Positions 11,447 through 24,388 of a DNA stretch of 63,793 bases are shown in pieces (positions within the stretch are counted from its first letter, which is position 1; the number at the start of each line of letters is the position of its first letter). The stretch lies in contig JADGKB010000082.1 in the NCBI GenBank assembly GCA_027604185.1, positions 1-63,793 of the forward strand, given 5' to 3'. The notes beneath the pieces were generated by a model. The model searched no databases, was not told the origin of the DNA, and saw only the letters and a list, made by a program, of their open reading frames with translations. Position numbers and translations under genes: made by a program. The stretch is from Boothiomyces macroporosus (taxonomy: Eukaryota; Chytridiomycota; Chytridiomycetes; Rhizophydiales; Terramycetaceae).

Positions 11447-13827
11447 ATGAGCAAACTAGAGCGAAAGCAAAGATTAAAACAATTGGAAAAAGAACGCCAG
11501 CTCTTCTACTCCAGATCAAACAATGATAAAGACAGCTCAGCCGAAGATTTGTACGAATACAAGAAGCGGGAAGAGAAGCCTGAAGTACAAAAGGAAGTTG
11601 AAAAAGTAGACGCAATGATGGATAGATTCAAATCCCATGGATTGAAACCTCATGTGGATGCGTTTGAGAAACTAGTGTCAAAAGACCACAAGAATAGGGT
11701 GAAGGTAATTTGTCTTTTACAAAGTATTATGTTTCGGACAAGTCTCTTTTGGAGGACGAACGAGCAAGGAATGCCATGCTCGAAGAATCTTACGAAAAGC
11801 TGCTGTTGCAGGTACAGCAATTGCAAAACACCCATCTTACTGACTTGAGGAACTCTGAACAAAGGTTTCATTCTGCTTCATCTGCATTGCAAAAAGCCCT
11901 CGTGTCAAAGTCTGAAGAATTGATTTCGCTCTCCAATAAGCTTGCTAGCAGTCAGGGCAGATACGAAAGAGACTCTAGAGAGTGGGCAAAGGAAAGAGCA
12001 AATTTCATCGCACAAATAGATACGCTCACTGCTACCACTGCCGAACAAGATGCGAAATTGGCCGATAGGGATCGCAAGTTGGCAGAATTAAATAAACTTC
12101 GAAGAGAATTAGCTGAAAGAATTGCTGGAAGGGAGCAGGATTTAATCAAATACGGAAAAGCACTTCGGGATAGAGAAACGGATTACATTGGTGAAAAGGA
12201 AAATAGAATAAAATTAGAAGCCAAACTTTTGAAGCTGGAAAAAGAGTTTGAGCGAAAAGAAACTGAATTGCGCGATCTGCAATCGGCGTTCAATAGAAAG
12301 CAAGCAGAACTAGAAGACTTTAGTGCAGTTAAACTTACTTTGAATGAGACCAAGAGGGATTTGGAGGATTTACAAAGACGCGAAAAGCATTTCATTGCCG
12401 AGCTGGATCAAGTGACAATCAGAGAAAGAAAGCTGTGTGCGCAAGTTGAAGAATATGCCAGTACTGAACGAAAAAATATTAATGAAATTACAAAATTAAA
12501 TGAAAAGCAAGCGGCTTTGATTAATGAAAATGAAGACTTGCGAAGACTCGAAAGCAGACTTCAACAGGAATTATCAATTGCGCAATCAAAGAATGAGCAA
12601 CGCGATGAAGAGTTAGGTAAATTGGACAAGCAGGTTCGTCAGTATCAACAGGATGCTGCCAAATTATTGCAAGAATTGTCAAACATCCAAATGGCTGCTC
12701 AAGAATTGAAAAACAACAATAATACTTTATCTAAAGAGCTGATTAGTTACAAACAGATTGAGCAAAATCTATCTCGTGATAGAGAGGCATTGTTGTCCAG
12801 TGTCAATACGCTGCAAAAGGAGTTGCAAACAAAGAATGCTGAATTGGATCATGCTGAAATGCAAATGAAGGAACTTGCTGGAAGATTAGAGGCTGAAATT
12901 GCCCAACAAGCCGAAAACAAGGCAATCAACAAAGAAAAGTTTAATAATGTCTCTGTAAAGATTGCTGAATTGCAAGACACTTTGGCTGAAACGCAAAATC
13001 AACTAACAGAGCTTCGCTCCAATGAAAAAACGCTTCGGGCTGCTCTCAAACAAAGAGAAGACAGTTTGAGATCCCAAAGCGCTTCTTTGGTTGAATCCGA
13101 AAATAGAATTCAAGAACTGTTGGCCAACATGTCAAAAGAAAACTTGGAATTCGAAGCATACAAGAACAAGAAGCGAGATGAACTTTTGGCAATTCAAGAT
13201 AAATATTCCCTTGCAAAACAGGCAATGGAAGCCGATGTAAACCAGCTTAGATTCCAATTTACCCAAAAGCAAACTCAACTTGCGAATGCTATTGAAGAGA
13301 TTTCTCACCTCAAATCTGAACTTGCTGAATATGCAACTGCAAAAGCCTCGTTAGAAACTAGAGTGTCAGAGTTGCAAGCTGCTGAAGGTTCCTATCAAAG
13401 ACAGATTGCTAATTTGAATGCCAATTTAAATCAAAATAAGCAGGAACTATCTAGAGTTACTAATAGACATACTTCCTTGATGGATCAAACGAAACGCCTT
13501 GATGAAGAGTTACAAATGTATAGAGAGAGCACCACAAATAACCGTGATGCTGACATTAGTCGCTTGCAAAACAATATGGAGGACTTGTCCAAGCGTCTAA
13601 AGTCTCAAGTAGATACTCTCTTGGAAAGAGATTCAGAACCGTCGCATTCTCGATCTAATAGTGCTCAAATATCTCCATTAAAAACTAGGTTTTCAATAGT
13701 TAGCGGAGCAAAGGACATTGCTTATTCACCCAAATCAATTCCAAAGACCACGGATGAATTTGAACAAATTGATCGGCTACTGAATAGGACCTACTCCAAA
13801 TCGCCTGCATTTGTTGGTAAAGAATAA
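11447..13827 (+). CDS. long coiled-coil protein (about 786 aa), unknown
   Basis: The short first exon (MSKLERKQRLKQLEKER...) joins through a 20-nt intron (gtaatttgtcttttacaaag, about 11706-11725) to a long exon beginning YYVSDKSLLEDERARN. From about residue 95 to 730 the protein is almost uninterrupted heptad-rich sequence full of Glu, Lys, Gln and Leu with no Pro, a long parallel coiled coil. The last about 60 residues are Ser/Pro-rich (ISPLKTRFSI, SPKSIPKT). The organisation fits a cytoskeletal, centrosomal, basal-body or tethering protein. I cannot assign a family, and coiled-coil similarity would be misleading. Confidence 0.75.
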
Positions 13828-14167
13828 ATGTATTATTGTTATTGATTTATCTCACTCGGCCAATTCAACATTGCTCCACAAATTGTGTTTGAATTGAGCC
13901 AGTCTATCAATCAATAAGGAAAAAGTGTTAATGGCCAGGTTACAGTGACCAGGTACCCAGACGTTTGCCGCACAATAAAAAAATGCAGTCAAAGGAAATG
14001 GAGCTGTAATCCCTCAATTCCTCGTCTACAGGAGCGCTACTCCAGCAAGCAGAGCTTATCCAGGCTATGGTAATTAGCAGTATCATCCAACGGGCTCAAG
14101 ACGCAAGGAGGCTACAGACAATTCATGTGACACTTGTGAAAAAGTTTGAAAAACAAAAGCAAATCAA
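13828..14167. other. intergenic region with unresolved short reading frames
   Basis: There is no confident gene in this 340 bp. On the minus strand a 48-codon frame (14086 to 13940) begins with a signal-peptide-like MILLITIAWISSACW and contains a GKR dibasic triplet. A partly overlapping minus frame ends near 13850 with QFKHNLWSNVELAE. On the plus strand a helical frame (GALLQQAELIQAMVISS...) runs into the start of the next gene. They cannot all be genes, and no set of short introns resolved them. Confidence 0.4.
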
Positions 14168-15556
14168 ATGCCAATACCAGGAACGCCTCCCTTCCTAACA
14201 TACCGACCTAGCCCACTATGGTGGTCGAAAAGAAACTCTCAGGATACACTCGCAAGCTTTGATCAGCCGAATTTTAATTTAGAGCATTCCAATGAGAGTG
14301 ATCAAACCCTAGCCACAGCAATTTCACAAGACACTATACAGATGATTAAGGACTGTTTGAAGGACGAAAGCAAGTCGCTGTTGAAATCTAAAGGATTGTT
14401 TGATATCAGTAGCGAGCTGCGGTCGTATGGTGATCAGAACAAGAAAACTGTTACGTTTAGTCAACCGCTAGTAACTTTTATTGGACAAACATCGACCGAG
14501 TATTATAAAATACTGGAGTTGAAGAGATCAGTTATGGGCGGGGATGAAATTGTTGATCTCTCGAAACAGCAGGATGCAGAAGAATGGTCTGACATTTCAG
14601 ATGAAACAGCCCCGGTTAGCGACAACAGTATTCCCAGATCTCTTGCTAGCCTATCCAATTGTTCCATAGAGATCAGACCTCCTTCAAGGCTTTCTGAAAT
14701 ATCATCAGATTCTGATGGCTGTCCCGATTCGATCTCTCTTGTTTCGATTGATTCAGAAGACGACTTTAGCAGCAAACCTGTGGATATAGACCTAGAAGTA
14801 TTAGTAATTGACGAACAAAAATCAGTAAAAACCCCAATTAATGACAATATTCAACTTGATCATAAAAAATCTAAGCTCAAACGGATGCCCACCTTCCAGA
14901 TCAAGAGGGAAAGGGAAAGTATGGAGATTCAGAATGCTAAAATACATGGTGCTTTACCTGCAACCAGGACTGTACACGTAATACCTAAACCGGCAATCCC
15001 TAGCACCGATGAAGTACCGATCACCCTCCATCAAGCTCAACAGAAAGGATCAAATCTGAAGAAAAAGTCGAAATTTGAAAAGAAAAAGAAGAGAGATGTA
15101 GAATTTGCAAATGATGGAAGATGGATCGAGGACAGTACTACTGTACCAATGATTGCCAGGTCAGTTGTTGTAGATAAATCGCAGTTGAAGCTTGATATGA
15201 AGGATAGCGCAATTTCTATAACCACTCAATCCACACAGTCTGTTATTGACAGAGAATTACCATTAGAAGAAATATCTGTATGTTCTGCGGATTCTGCTTG
15301 GTTGAATGACGGCGTGCCAGAAGAGATTTCAGTTTGCTCGGCAGATAGCGAGTGGTTAAATGAACCCTCTCTACAGATAATCCCTCAAGCACGATCAATG
15401 AAACCATCTCCTCTTGCATATACCATCGATGATGAATCTTCAGACTTGTCTTTGAATTCAATTGAAGATTGGTCAGTTTCTCCAATCCCAAGCCATAAAC
15501 AAACTAGTATTTCCAAATTGAAGGAAACCTTTAGAAAGATTTTTTCCAAAAAGTAG
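14168..15556 (+). CDS. Ser/Asp-rich low-complexity protein (462 aa), unknown
   Basis: A single open exon. The protein is rich in Ser, Asp and Glu and predicted mostly disordered, with basic Lys-rich islands around residue 300 (KKKSKFEKKKKR) and at the extreme C-terminus (KLKETFRKIFSKK), which may form an amphipathic membrane-binding helix. It contains a KTVTFSQP sequence that resembles a PP1-docking RVxF motif, and two consecutive copies of EEISVCSADSxWLN around residues 375-402. No domain is recognised. The absence of introns over 1.4 kb is unusual beside its neighbours. Function unknown. Confidence 0.65.
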   Translation: MPIPGTPPFLTYRPSPLWWSKRNSQDTLASFDQPNFNLEHSNESDQTLATAISQDTIQMIKDCLKDESKSLLKSKGLFDISSELRSYGDQNKKTVTFSQPLVTFIGQTSTEYYKILELKRSVMGGDEIVDLSKQQDAEEWSDISDETAPVSDNSIPRSLASLSNCSIEIRPPSRLSEISSDSDGCPDSISLVSIDSEDDFSSKPVDIDLEVLVIDEQKSVKTPINDNIQLDHKKSKLKRMPTFQIKRERESMEIQNAKIHGALPATRTVHVIPKPAIPSTDEVPITLHQAQQKGSNLKKKSKFEKKKKRDVEFANDGRWIEDSTTVPMIARSVVVDKSQLKLDMKDSAISITTQSTQSVIDRELPLEEISVCSADSAWLNDGVPEEISVCSADSEWLNEPSLQIIPQARSMKPSPLAYTIDDESSDLSLNSIEDWSVSPIPSHKQTSISKLKETFRKIFSKK

Positions 15557-15758
15557 TGTAATTGTTTAATATATTGTATATCAGTTTCTAATCTTGTTTT
15601 TCATTCTGTTGACTTTGTCTTCAATACTGTGATTGATCGTGAAGATTCTATAAATTTGGAAATCTGTCATGCTTGACCATGATCCGTCCAATTCGTTAGA
15701 ATTGCTCTCATACGACAAAGCATTTAATAAACTCGCTCTTTTATTATAGTACAAAATC

Positions 15759-16390
15759 CTACAAGCTGGCTGTATCCAAATGCTTATCAACAGTATCTCT
15801 AATAACCGCAGGAATAGGCTGAGGGTCCAATGTAAACGCAGGATTAGAGTTCGCAAGATTAAGGTAATAGCTCTGTATGGTTGACTCTGAGCAAGCCAGC
15901 CTCCAGTCCAGCACTTTGCAGAATTCCAGTTCGATAATGTTCAATTCTGATAGTGATATCCCGCCTACTTTTGCAAAGAATGAATTTGTAGAGTAAACGT
16001 CTGATATGTACTTGCAACTGGCTGTTACTGATGCGATGATGAATCTAGATTAGAATTGGGGCACCTGTGAGCTGTTAGGCTGGATATAGTAAAGTTGGGA
16101 TATAGCTTGCACATTCTGTCCACAAATACTAGGAGCATGATCAACACACTCTTTTCTACAATGGTATATTTGAATATTCTGGTGAGGTAGTCCTGAATGC
16201 TGATTCCAGGCGGTGATCGAGAGTGGAATCGGGTTATATTGGCTAGCGTGACTGGGATATTATCATTGTACTGGAGCAATTTATTGAACATGTCTACGAT
16301 CAATCTGATCAGGTATTCTGGTTGGCATTCAGTATAATGCGGTGGTAATACCACAGTCTGCGTTTCAATCTTTTGCTTTTTCCGTTGCAT
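15759..16390 (-). CDS. Pho80/Pcl-type cyclin
   Basis: Two exons joined by a 20-nt intron (gtgccccaattctaatctag) restore the diagnostic cyclin core LTAHRFIIASVTASCKYISD, then NSFFAKVGGISLSELN, then LEFCKVLDWRL, giving about 203 aa. This is the PF08613 type of cyclin (Pho80, Pcl6/7, CNPPD1), which partners a Pho85/CDK5-like kinase. Residues before the cyclin box include a basic leader (QRKKQK) and YLIRLIVDMFNKLL. The frame stops at TAG near 15759. A possible 25-nt intron would extend it with a Ser-rich tail to 15581, so the C-terminus is uncertain. Role (phosphate sensing, polarity or other) is not deducible. Confidence 0.85.
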
Positions 16391-17190
16391 ATTGTCAGTC
16401 TATTAGCTTGACCAGACTTAATTTTCTCTGTATTTAAGGAAAACGCTTGGTTGCCTTTTTGATCAGAGGGATGGGAACTCTTAAAAAAACGTGTTGGGTG
16501 ATTGCTTCACCTAGAATAAACAAATAACGAACGGCAACGACCGGCTATGAGTGAACTACAGCAGAGCAAGTCTTGGATTGCAATAAGTTTGAGTTTGCTC
16601 AAATATCTAGCAGGTTTTCCATTGAACCCGACGCTTTCAAACAGAGCACCCCTAATTTGGAGGACACGAGGTCATCAGCCAATTTCCCTTAATTGAATGA
16701 ACAAGCATAGACGAATGTTTAAAAAAGTTCTTTACACTCACACAGTTCGCTACCCTCTAACATGGCAGATATTTTCTGTCTAGTGTACTAGAGCAGCTCG
16801 CTGCTTGAAAAGGATTTTTTTCTTCTGCACAAACGTTTTTCTAATGACACCCAGCCAAATTTGCTAATAGCTAGATAAATTAAATGAATGGGCTTAATTT
16901 GAAGTAAACGAGAGATAGATACTGGTGAATTACTGAATAGTTTGGAATTGCCCAGATAATAGTCTCATTTAAAATAACTTGATGTCAATAAAGTTGCGGT
17001 TTTGCCTATACTTTTATTTTGAAACTAAAGAGCTGAGCGGTTGACGGTTAACACTACGGCAAAGCGGTAGTACGGCATATATCCAACACCAAAGAGCTTT
17101 TGTAATTGGGTTTCCGTCTCTGGATGAACTGCGAATTCTAAAATAGAGTAATGGAATTAAATATAATACGAGACAATCAATGAAAAACCC
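16391..17190. other. intergenic gap of about 800 bp
   Basis: No convincing coding exon, tRNA or repeat is seen. A 48-codon plus-strand frame starting at 16547 lacks any signal or domain. The region probably holds the promoter of the cyclin gene on one side and the 3' end of the 7TM gene on the other. In this gene-dense window the gap is unusually long. Confidence 0.5.
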
Positions 17191-18041
17191 TTATTTATCT
17201 ATCTCGGTTTGATGCTCTCGATTGTTGAAGCATTTCACAATATCCTTCAGATAAAACAAATTCACAAGTCCAAGAATATTCAAGAGGGCATAGTTTCCAT
17301 GGGTAATATTCACCAGAGCATTAGACCCTAAAACTTTATCGTACCCAATTGCTCCAGCGTTAATGCTATTGAACAAGCAACACAAAGCTGAAATGATCCA
17401 CCAAAGAGAGTATACAAAAGTAGATATCCTTGCTTTTTTGACTTTTCGATAAAGCAGCTTTTCCTTTACTTTTTCTTTCAAAAACTTGTGCAATTTTGTT
17501 GACAGCGTGTAATATTGTACAAGTATATGAATAGAGATAATAAACAAATTGATAGGGTATCCATACAGCTCCCACTACTATTAATGATATTTACCATGTG
17601 AATTACTTTGTTGGATATGCTGGTGAATAAGTAACTTCCTCCAAATATCAAATTCAAACAGACTGAAATCACTTGCAAAATTATCAATTTACGATCCGTC
17701 AATCCAAACAAGACTTTGAAAGCCCTTAAATGCTCGATTTCCATCATCTGCAAACACAAGTTGTGGATAAATACCAAAATATACTCTACACTGCTCCAGT
17801 AATATCCACAACTAGAGTAATTGATTAGCATCCAAGATATGTAAACTCTAATTAGAATGCCAAAGACAGAAATCAAGTTGATTAGGATATAAAATTGTTT
17901 GAATCTGTAATTTTGCCCATGTAGCTTTAGTTTAATGAAAAATAAGAGGTTCGTGATGCAAGAGAGTAGGATTGTTAGGATATAGAATACAGTTAGTGTG
18001 AGGAATTGGAGAGTGTTATTGGATGATAGTGTATAAAACAT
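17191..18041 (-). CDS. seven-transmembrane protein (276 aa), receptor-like
   Basis: A 20-nt intron (gtaaatatcattaatagtag) joins two exons, giving seven hydrophobic helices: about residues 12-37, 47-70, 80-105, 115-135, 148-172, 200-222 and 245-265. The N-terminus has an N-x-T (SNNT) possible glycosylation site, and the C-terminus is a short charged tail (NNREHQTEIDK), as expected for an N-out 7TM receptor. It does not share obvious motifs with the 7TM families at 1-1366 or 54647-59114. Ligand and G-protein coupling are unknown. Confidence 0.65.
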
Positions 18042-18218
18042 TAGAATATTTTAGATTTACGTCACTTTTAACTATCGCGGAGATATATCCCACTGCGATA
18101 CGATGGAAATTCATTTCCGCTAAATAACACAATGTTCACTAGTTGTGGTACTGCCCTAGGATCTGCTTCTTTGGAATTATAAACGTGTAGTGTTCCAATG
18201 GTTTATTACGATAGAGGG

Positions 18219-19333
18219 CTACGAAAGACATCCTGGGCAGTTATGAAGTACTTCATGTATATACTGCTCGCAATCAGCACAAAACACATTTTGACATTTC
18301 CTACATTGAAAGTTACTGCTAGATTTGCAACAAAAGCAAGATCCTTCGCCATTGACAAAGCTAGCAACTGGAAATAGATGGTGGTAAGATCTAGACAAAC
18401 TTGGTGAACTAACCAGGGTTAGCAAACATACTGGGCAGTCTCTTGGTATTTCGCAAACAATGATTTTACATCTGGGGCATTTATGTCCGCTTGTAATCAT
18501 TTTTAAATGACTCGTTAATTAACAGTTACCATGCACATACTATATCTTTTACTTGTATAGTATTAGGGAATCCCATCTGAATCATCTGTGATTTAGTAAT
18601 CAAAGGTGGTGGTGGGATGGTATTAAATAGTAAATCTCTGTAATGCCCTTGGTTTTGAACAACTGTAAATGTACCACCAGTAGCTTTACAAATCATTTCG
18701 CATATATGCATTTGGGCGGATAAGTTGATAATTGATACTCTAATACTATCACTCTTTAATTTATCAATTGTTTGGTTCAAGTCATCTGGATCGCACGTAT
18801 TTAAGGCACCATAAAGGACTAGGATTTCTCTAGATACGTGATTCGGGACTGTAATTAACGCTTGCCTAGCTAATTCAAGACTGTTTTGCAAACTTGGTTC
18901 TCCACTAGGTGTGTATCTTACAGAAACTATTTTGTTTAATGCAGCTGGTGAGGCCAACCAGTCACTCAACCTTTCAGCTAATCCATCTTTTGTTGCTAAT
19001 AATAGGATTGAAGAAAGAGGGTTCTGATCCAAGAATTCTGTAAAATAAGATGAAAGTAGAGTAAGGGTATGATCCAACCTGTTCGGTCTCAAATCCAACT
19101 CTGCCATTGTTCTATATTAATAGATAGTACCTGGAGCAATCGATGACGATGACTAATTGCCTAATAATTCCACGTTGCACTGCCATATCAATCCTATTCG
19201 TCTTTTTCTTTTTAAGAGCCATGACTGATTTCAGTATGGATCCATTCTCATCCTCTTTAAGCACATCCCAGGATCGTTTATACTGCTCTTCCCATGCATA
19301 ATTATTTGTTTTCTGTTCCTCGTCGTCTTCCAT
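18219..19333 (-). CDS. SSL1: TFIIH subunit p44/SSL1
   Basis: Two 19-nt introns (gtactatctattaatatag, gtaactgttaattaacgag) give 358 aa. The order is acidic N-terminus with the W-E-x-x-Y-x-R-S-W motif, von Willebrand-A-like domain beginning QLVIVIDCSR(T)MAELDLRPNR, the ATGGTF segment, then the C4 zinc finger (CHLKMITSGHKCPRCK, with a conserved LSRSYHHLFP) and the C-terminal RING-like zinc domain (CFCC...CRKCQNVFCADCEQYIHE...CPGC). SSL1/p44 activates the XPD helicase within TFIIH for transcription initiation and nucleotide-excision repair. All family landmarks are intact. Confidence 0.95.
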
Positions 19334-19472
19334 TTAGATTTTGAAAATTTTCCAAAAACTTGTCCTTGAAGAATATCTATTATATAATCGTGTGAGATGA
19401 TTAATGTATTATAATCATGTGAATTCAGTGGCAGATACAGCAAGCAAAATGTGTTGAAACTTTTTGAAAAAA

Positions 19473-19758
19473 ATGTATCAAAATGAATACAGTGATTCGC
19501 TACACTCTAGAGTCTCACAGCTGAAACAAATTTCTATTGATATCGATTCAGAGCTGCAGTATCAGAAAAAAATGATGAAGGATATGGTATTTCTAGTTAA
19601 TGTAGGAATCTGAATTTGATTTCTTTGGAACTAATTTACAAGGAGCAATGAAGAAGGTCAGGCATTTGTTGAAGACCCAAAGTGGGAGCTGGATGTGGAT
19701 TCTGATGATGTTTGTGCTTGCTGTGTTTATGTTTATCTATTTCTTCCTAATAAAATAA
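19473..19758 (+). CDS. BET1: BET1-like Qc-SNARE (88 aa)
   Basis: The two exons are individually too short to stand out. They join across a 19-nt intron (gtatttctagttaatgtag, about 19589-19607) to give a SNARE motif, residues about 8-62, with heptads LHSRVSQLKQISIDIDSEL, then DFFGTNLQGAMKKVRHLLKT, followed by a C-terminal membrane anchor (WMWILMMFVLAVFMFIYFFL). Short length, tail anchor and the SEFDFFGTNL...M segment match Bet1/Sft1, the Qc-SNARE of ER-Golgi transport. It is divergent from SSL1. Distinguishing BET1 from SFT1 needs a tree. Confidence 0.75.
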
Positions 19759-19881
19759 TGTACAGTGGGGTATTTATAGTTCAAATAAGGTTATGCAACT
19801 CTATTACGGTTATGAAAATCTTAATTTAATATAAAAAGATGCTTGAATATCTTTATTAGGGAGGTCTTCCTATGGTGCTCG

Positions 19882-20269
19882 TTAGGACAGTTTAAAATTC
19901 AGCAAAGCTTTCTGGATTTCTGCAAACTGGTTGGCCATAGCAATAAACAAATCCTTCTGATCCACATTCTCATTGAACAGCTTCATCACAAAGTACCAAA
20001 CAAGGATCATCCCAACAAGAATTACAATTACTTTAAGCGCAAATACAATCGGCTTCAAGATTAACTTTATACTCATCAGTATAAATTGGATTGTTAGAAA
20101 AGTCAGCAAGATTGCAATCTAGGTTAGATTAACTTACAATTAAAGTTGTTTGTTCAGGGTAGAGATTGAACTCTGTTGGGATGGATTTCTGGATCAACTG
20201 GCTTGTATGATAAATTACATTTAACAGTGAGACTGCTATTAGTTGAATCAAGTTGAAGATTTCAGACAT
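19882..20269 (-). CDS. small two-helix membrane protein, possibly Apq12-like (122 aa)
   Basis: Start ATG at 20269; a 19-nt intron (gtaagttaatctaacctag) joins two exons. The product has a short N-terminal helix, then two hydrophobic segments (IAILLTFLTIQFILM and VFALKVIVILVGMILVWYFV) separated by SIKLILKP, then an amphipathic polar tail. The architecture resembles the Apq12 family of nuclear envelope and ER proteins that affect nuclear pore assembly and membrane fluidity, but no diagnostic motif was seen. Convergent with BET1. Confidence 0.5.
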
Positions 20270-20406
20270 TTTTTTTCTCTAGACAAAATTATAATACTCC
20301 TGGAAACGCATACTGATATTATTAGGAATACTTGATATTTCAAGATATCTATAATTAACCAATCAAATAATACAAGACGGTAGAACAACAGATTGGTTAA
20401 CAGTAG

Positions 20407-21089
20407 TTAGATAAAGTAGTCTTTATTGTAGACCAAATAATACGAAATTACCAATCCAACCATAAAGAAAAAATACGTATTAAACAGAATATCTACATTA
20501 ATCAGACTTACTATTTCCCGTCAAATCAGATGTATCAGTTAAATCTACACTTTCTTCAGTTTCAGCAGTACTAGCACTTTCATCCATCATTTCTTGCAAC
20601 TCTTTTTGATCAAATGTATTTATTATATCTACCAGTGCCTGTTGCTCATCAATCTCTTCCAGTGTTTCTAGGATCCATATCTTTCCTACATGCTCAGTCT
20701 CCCATCCCATTCTGTACAAATCTAGAGTTTCTTTTAATTCAATGTCGTCGTGTTTGATTAGTTCTATATCTTCTCTAAAGTAGTTTAGGTAGCTGTCGTT
20801 TACTCTTAGCGATACTATTAGTGTATGGCTGGATGGAACGTAATGTCCAGTCTTGCTTCTCGTGGCTATTATATCAATGGTCCATTTGAAGGGCTTAGAT
20901 TGAGATACTAGAGTGGTATTGTATCCCAAATAATCATTTTTTAGCTTAATTGAATTATCTTGTAAATAGACTGGTTCTTGTTTGCTGCAAAAATGGATTT
21001 TGCCGTTTTGTTCCTGCAAGATTTTGGACTTGTCAGCAATCGGGTAAAGCAAATACATTTTGAACGCGAAAATTAAAAAAAATGTTTTT

Positions 21090-21112
<23 letters not shown>
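20407..21112 (-). CDS. single-pass membrane protein, unknown (228 aa)
   Basis: Start ATG at 21112; a 19-nt intron (gtaagtctgattaatgtag) adds a C-terminal exon. The protein has an N-terminal signal or anchor (FFLIFAFKMYLLYPIA), a lumenal domain of about 150 residues with two N-x-T/S sequences, an acidic Ser/Thr-rich stalk (EESVDLTDTSDL), a C-terminal membrane helix (FFFMVGLVISYYLVY) and a very short tail ending NKDYFI. This is a type I topology, suggesting the secretory pathway. No family recognised. The first 23 nt of the gene overlap the 3' end of DLD in another frame. Confidence 0.65.
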
Positions 21113-22668
<1,556 letters not shown>

Positions 22669-22921
22669 TTTTAAAGATGGAAAAAAAGAGGAATTTAATA
22701 TCACCAGAAAAGGAAGGTGAAAACCTGCTGATTAACTACGCAATAAGAGCAAGAATCACCACTGAATACCAGTAGAATTTTGGAAATGAAGGAATTGCGT
22801 AAAAATGCGGATAAATTTTCAACATGGAAAATTGCCGAAATGAATAGAAAACAGAGATATAACAATAAAAGAAAGTAAATTGAAGCTACTAGTTTGCAAT
22901 TTTTTACAGATCAGAAAACAA

Positions 22922-23442
22922 ATGTCGAGTTTGCAATCACTTGTAATGGAGAGAAAATATCCCGAAATCCTAAAAGAATGTGAATTACTAGAGCTACAAG
23001 GAAACACTGTCATCCAGCTGCTCGTGCTCATAATAACCAACAATTTGACCGAAGCCAGATTGTAATACAATGCTAACTTAGTCTAATCAAGAGAACTAAT
23101 GTACGGTCGCCGCTATTCACCCATTTGATTGGAATCGTAAACAACTTGTGGACAATGAACTATCAGTTTGAATATATCAATGTGGATCATGAAGAAGCAA
23201 TGGTTAAAGAGTTGTACAGTCAAATGAAGGAGCGAATCAAAGAGGAAATCAAAACTTCATTCAGGGCTTATGAATCAGTTGAATTGGACATACTAAAGCA
23301 ATATATGGAAGAAGACGAAATTGCAGCATTTGGCCGTGTAAGCGATGGATATGTTTACCCTAAACCAGTTACTGTTGAATCGACTCGAGACTACAATGTG
23401 GTTGAGCAATTGTCTGATTATATTGTCGGATTGCGTTATTAG
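22922..23442 (+). CDS. COP9 signalosome subunit 8-like PCI protein (166 aa)
   Basis: A 20-nt intron (gtaatacaatgctaacttag) joins LTEARF to LIKRTN, recreating the N-D-x-x-x-A-R-F-L-x-K-R pattern shared by CSN8, RPN12 and eIF3k. An N-terminal helical repeat (MSSLQSLVMERKYPEILKEC) is followed by LWTMNYQFEY and then a winged-helix-like end (EEDEIAAFGRVSDGY). The length and the short C-terminus match CSN8 better than RPN12 (about 270 aa). CSN8 is part of the cullin deneddylase. eIF3k remains an alternative. Confidence 0.55.
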
Positions 23443-23565
23443 TGAGTAATAAAAAGGTCAATATTGAAAGGATGATTTCTAGAATAGTCCCTAGGAATTG
23501 TATCCAAAGTATTTCATATATTTTTTCTCCCACAAATTTTTATATTTTTTTTTTGAAAACAGAAA

Positions 23566-24320
23566 ATGAATTTCCATACCATTAAAGTGGAGACGTCCTA
23601 TTCACCAATAACAACCGGGGATTTACAGACGCATTTCACTCACAAGCAGCCTAGTAAAAGAGTTTACCATGAATTGTTTGTCCGTCTTAATTCTTCAAAA
23701 CAAGATTTTCCAGAAAACACATTGTTCATGGTCAATATTCCTGTCGACACTTCCGAAGCACATTTGAAAGAACTGTTTAAAGATTATGGAGAAATAATTC
23801 AAGTAAAGCTGCCTGTTACTATGAAAAGCGGATCAAACTGTCATGTTGTGTTTAAAGACAAGGAATCGATTGATATGATTCTTGAAATAGATACATTGAA
23901 ATGGCCTGATATCCCAACTGCTAAATATACTATTGAAAAACCAGATATAACTGTATTGAAAGAAAAAGTGGATGAAGCAATGTTATTGTTTGAAGACTTG
24001 GAAAAACTAGAAAAACAAAGAAAGCTGGATGCTCGTAATGTCGTTGATGAAGATGGATTTGTACTTGTTACTCGCCAAGGAAGAAAGAATAACCTAGATG
24101 GTAAAGGAGGTTCACAGGCTACTCTAACTAAACAAGAAGCAGAGAAACTTCAACCAAAGAACCACGCTCTACAAGACTTTTATAGATTCCAAATGAGAGA
24201 AAGAAAGAGAAATGGTAGATTCATTCTAACTTAGAACTTGCGGAATTGCGAAGAAAGTTTGAGCTCGACAAGGAAAAGATTGAAAAGATGAAGCAAGAAT
24301 CTCGCTTTAAACCATACTAA
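23566..24320 (+). CDS. RRP7: ribosomal RNA processing protein RRP7
   Basis: One 20-nt intron near the end (gtagattcattctaacttag) gives 244 aa. N-terminal H-E-L-F-V-R, then an RRM-like domain (residues about 50-110: NTLFMVNIPVDTSEAHLKEL, then HVVFKD), then the conserved C-terminal Rrp7 domain: DEDGFVLVTR, and at the very end DFYRFQMRERKRNELAEL...FELDKEKI. Rrp7 acts in small-subunit processome assembly and 18S rRNA maturation. The last exon encodes the family's hallmark tail, which strongly supports the splice. Separated by 68 bp from the next gene on the same strand. Confidence 0.92.
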
Positions 24321-24388
24321 TCCGTCAAGTTGATATTCTAACCCGTATTAATAAACTGCTTTTTTAAAACTTTTTCTACGCGCTTCTA

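Noticed and set aside
15581..15758. C-terminal extension of the Pho80-like cyclin via a 25-nt intron
   Set aside because: The intron would be longer than the usual class and lacks the typical branch-acceptor pattern, so I kept the TAG near 15759, though the extension stays possible.
16547..16693. 48-codon plus-strand frame starting MSELQQSKSW
   Set aside because: No signal peptide, domain or splice continuation; consistent with chance.
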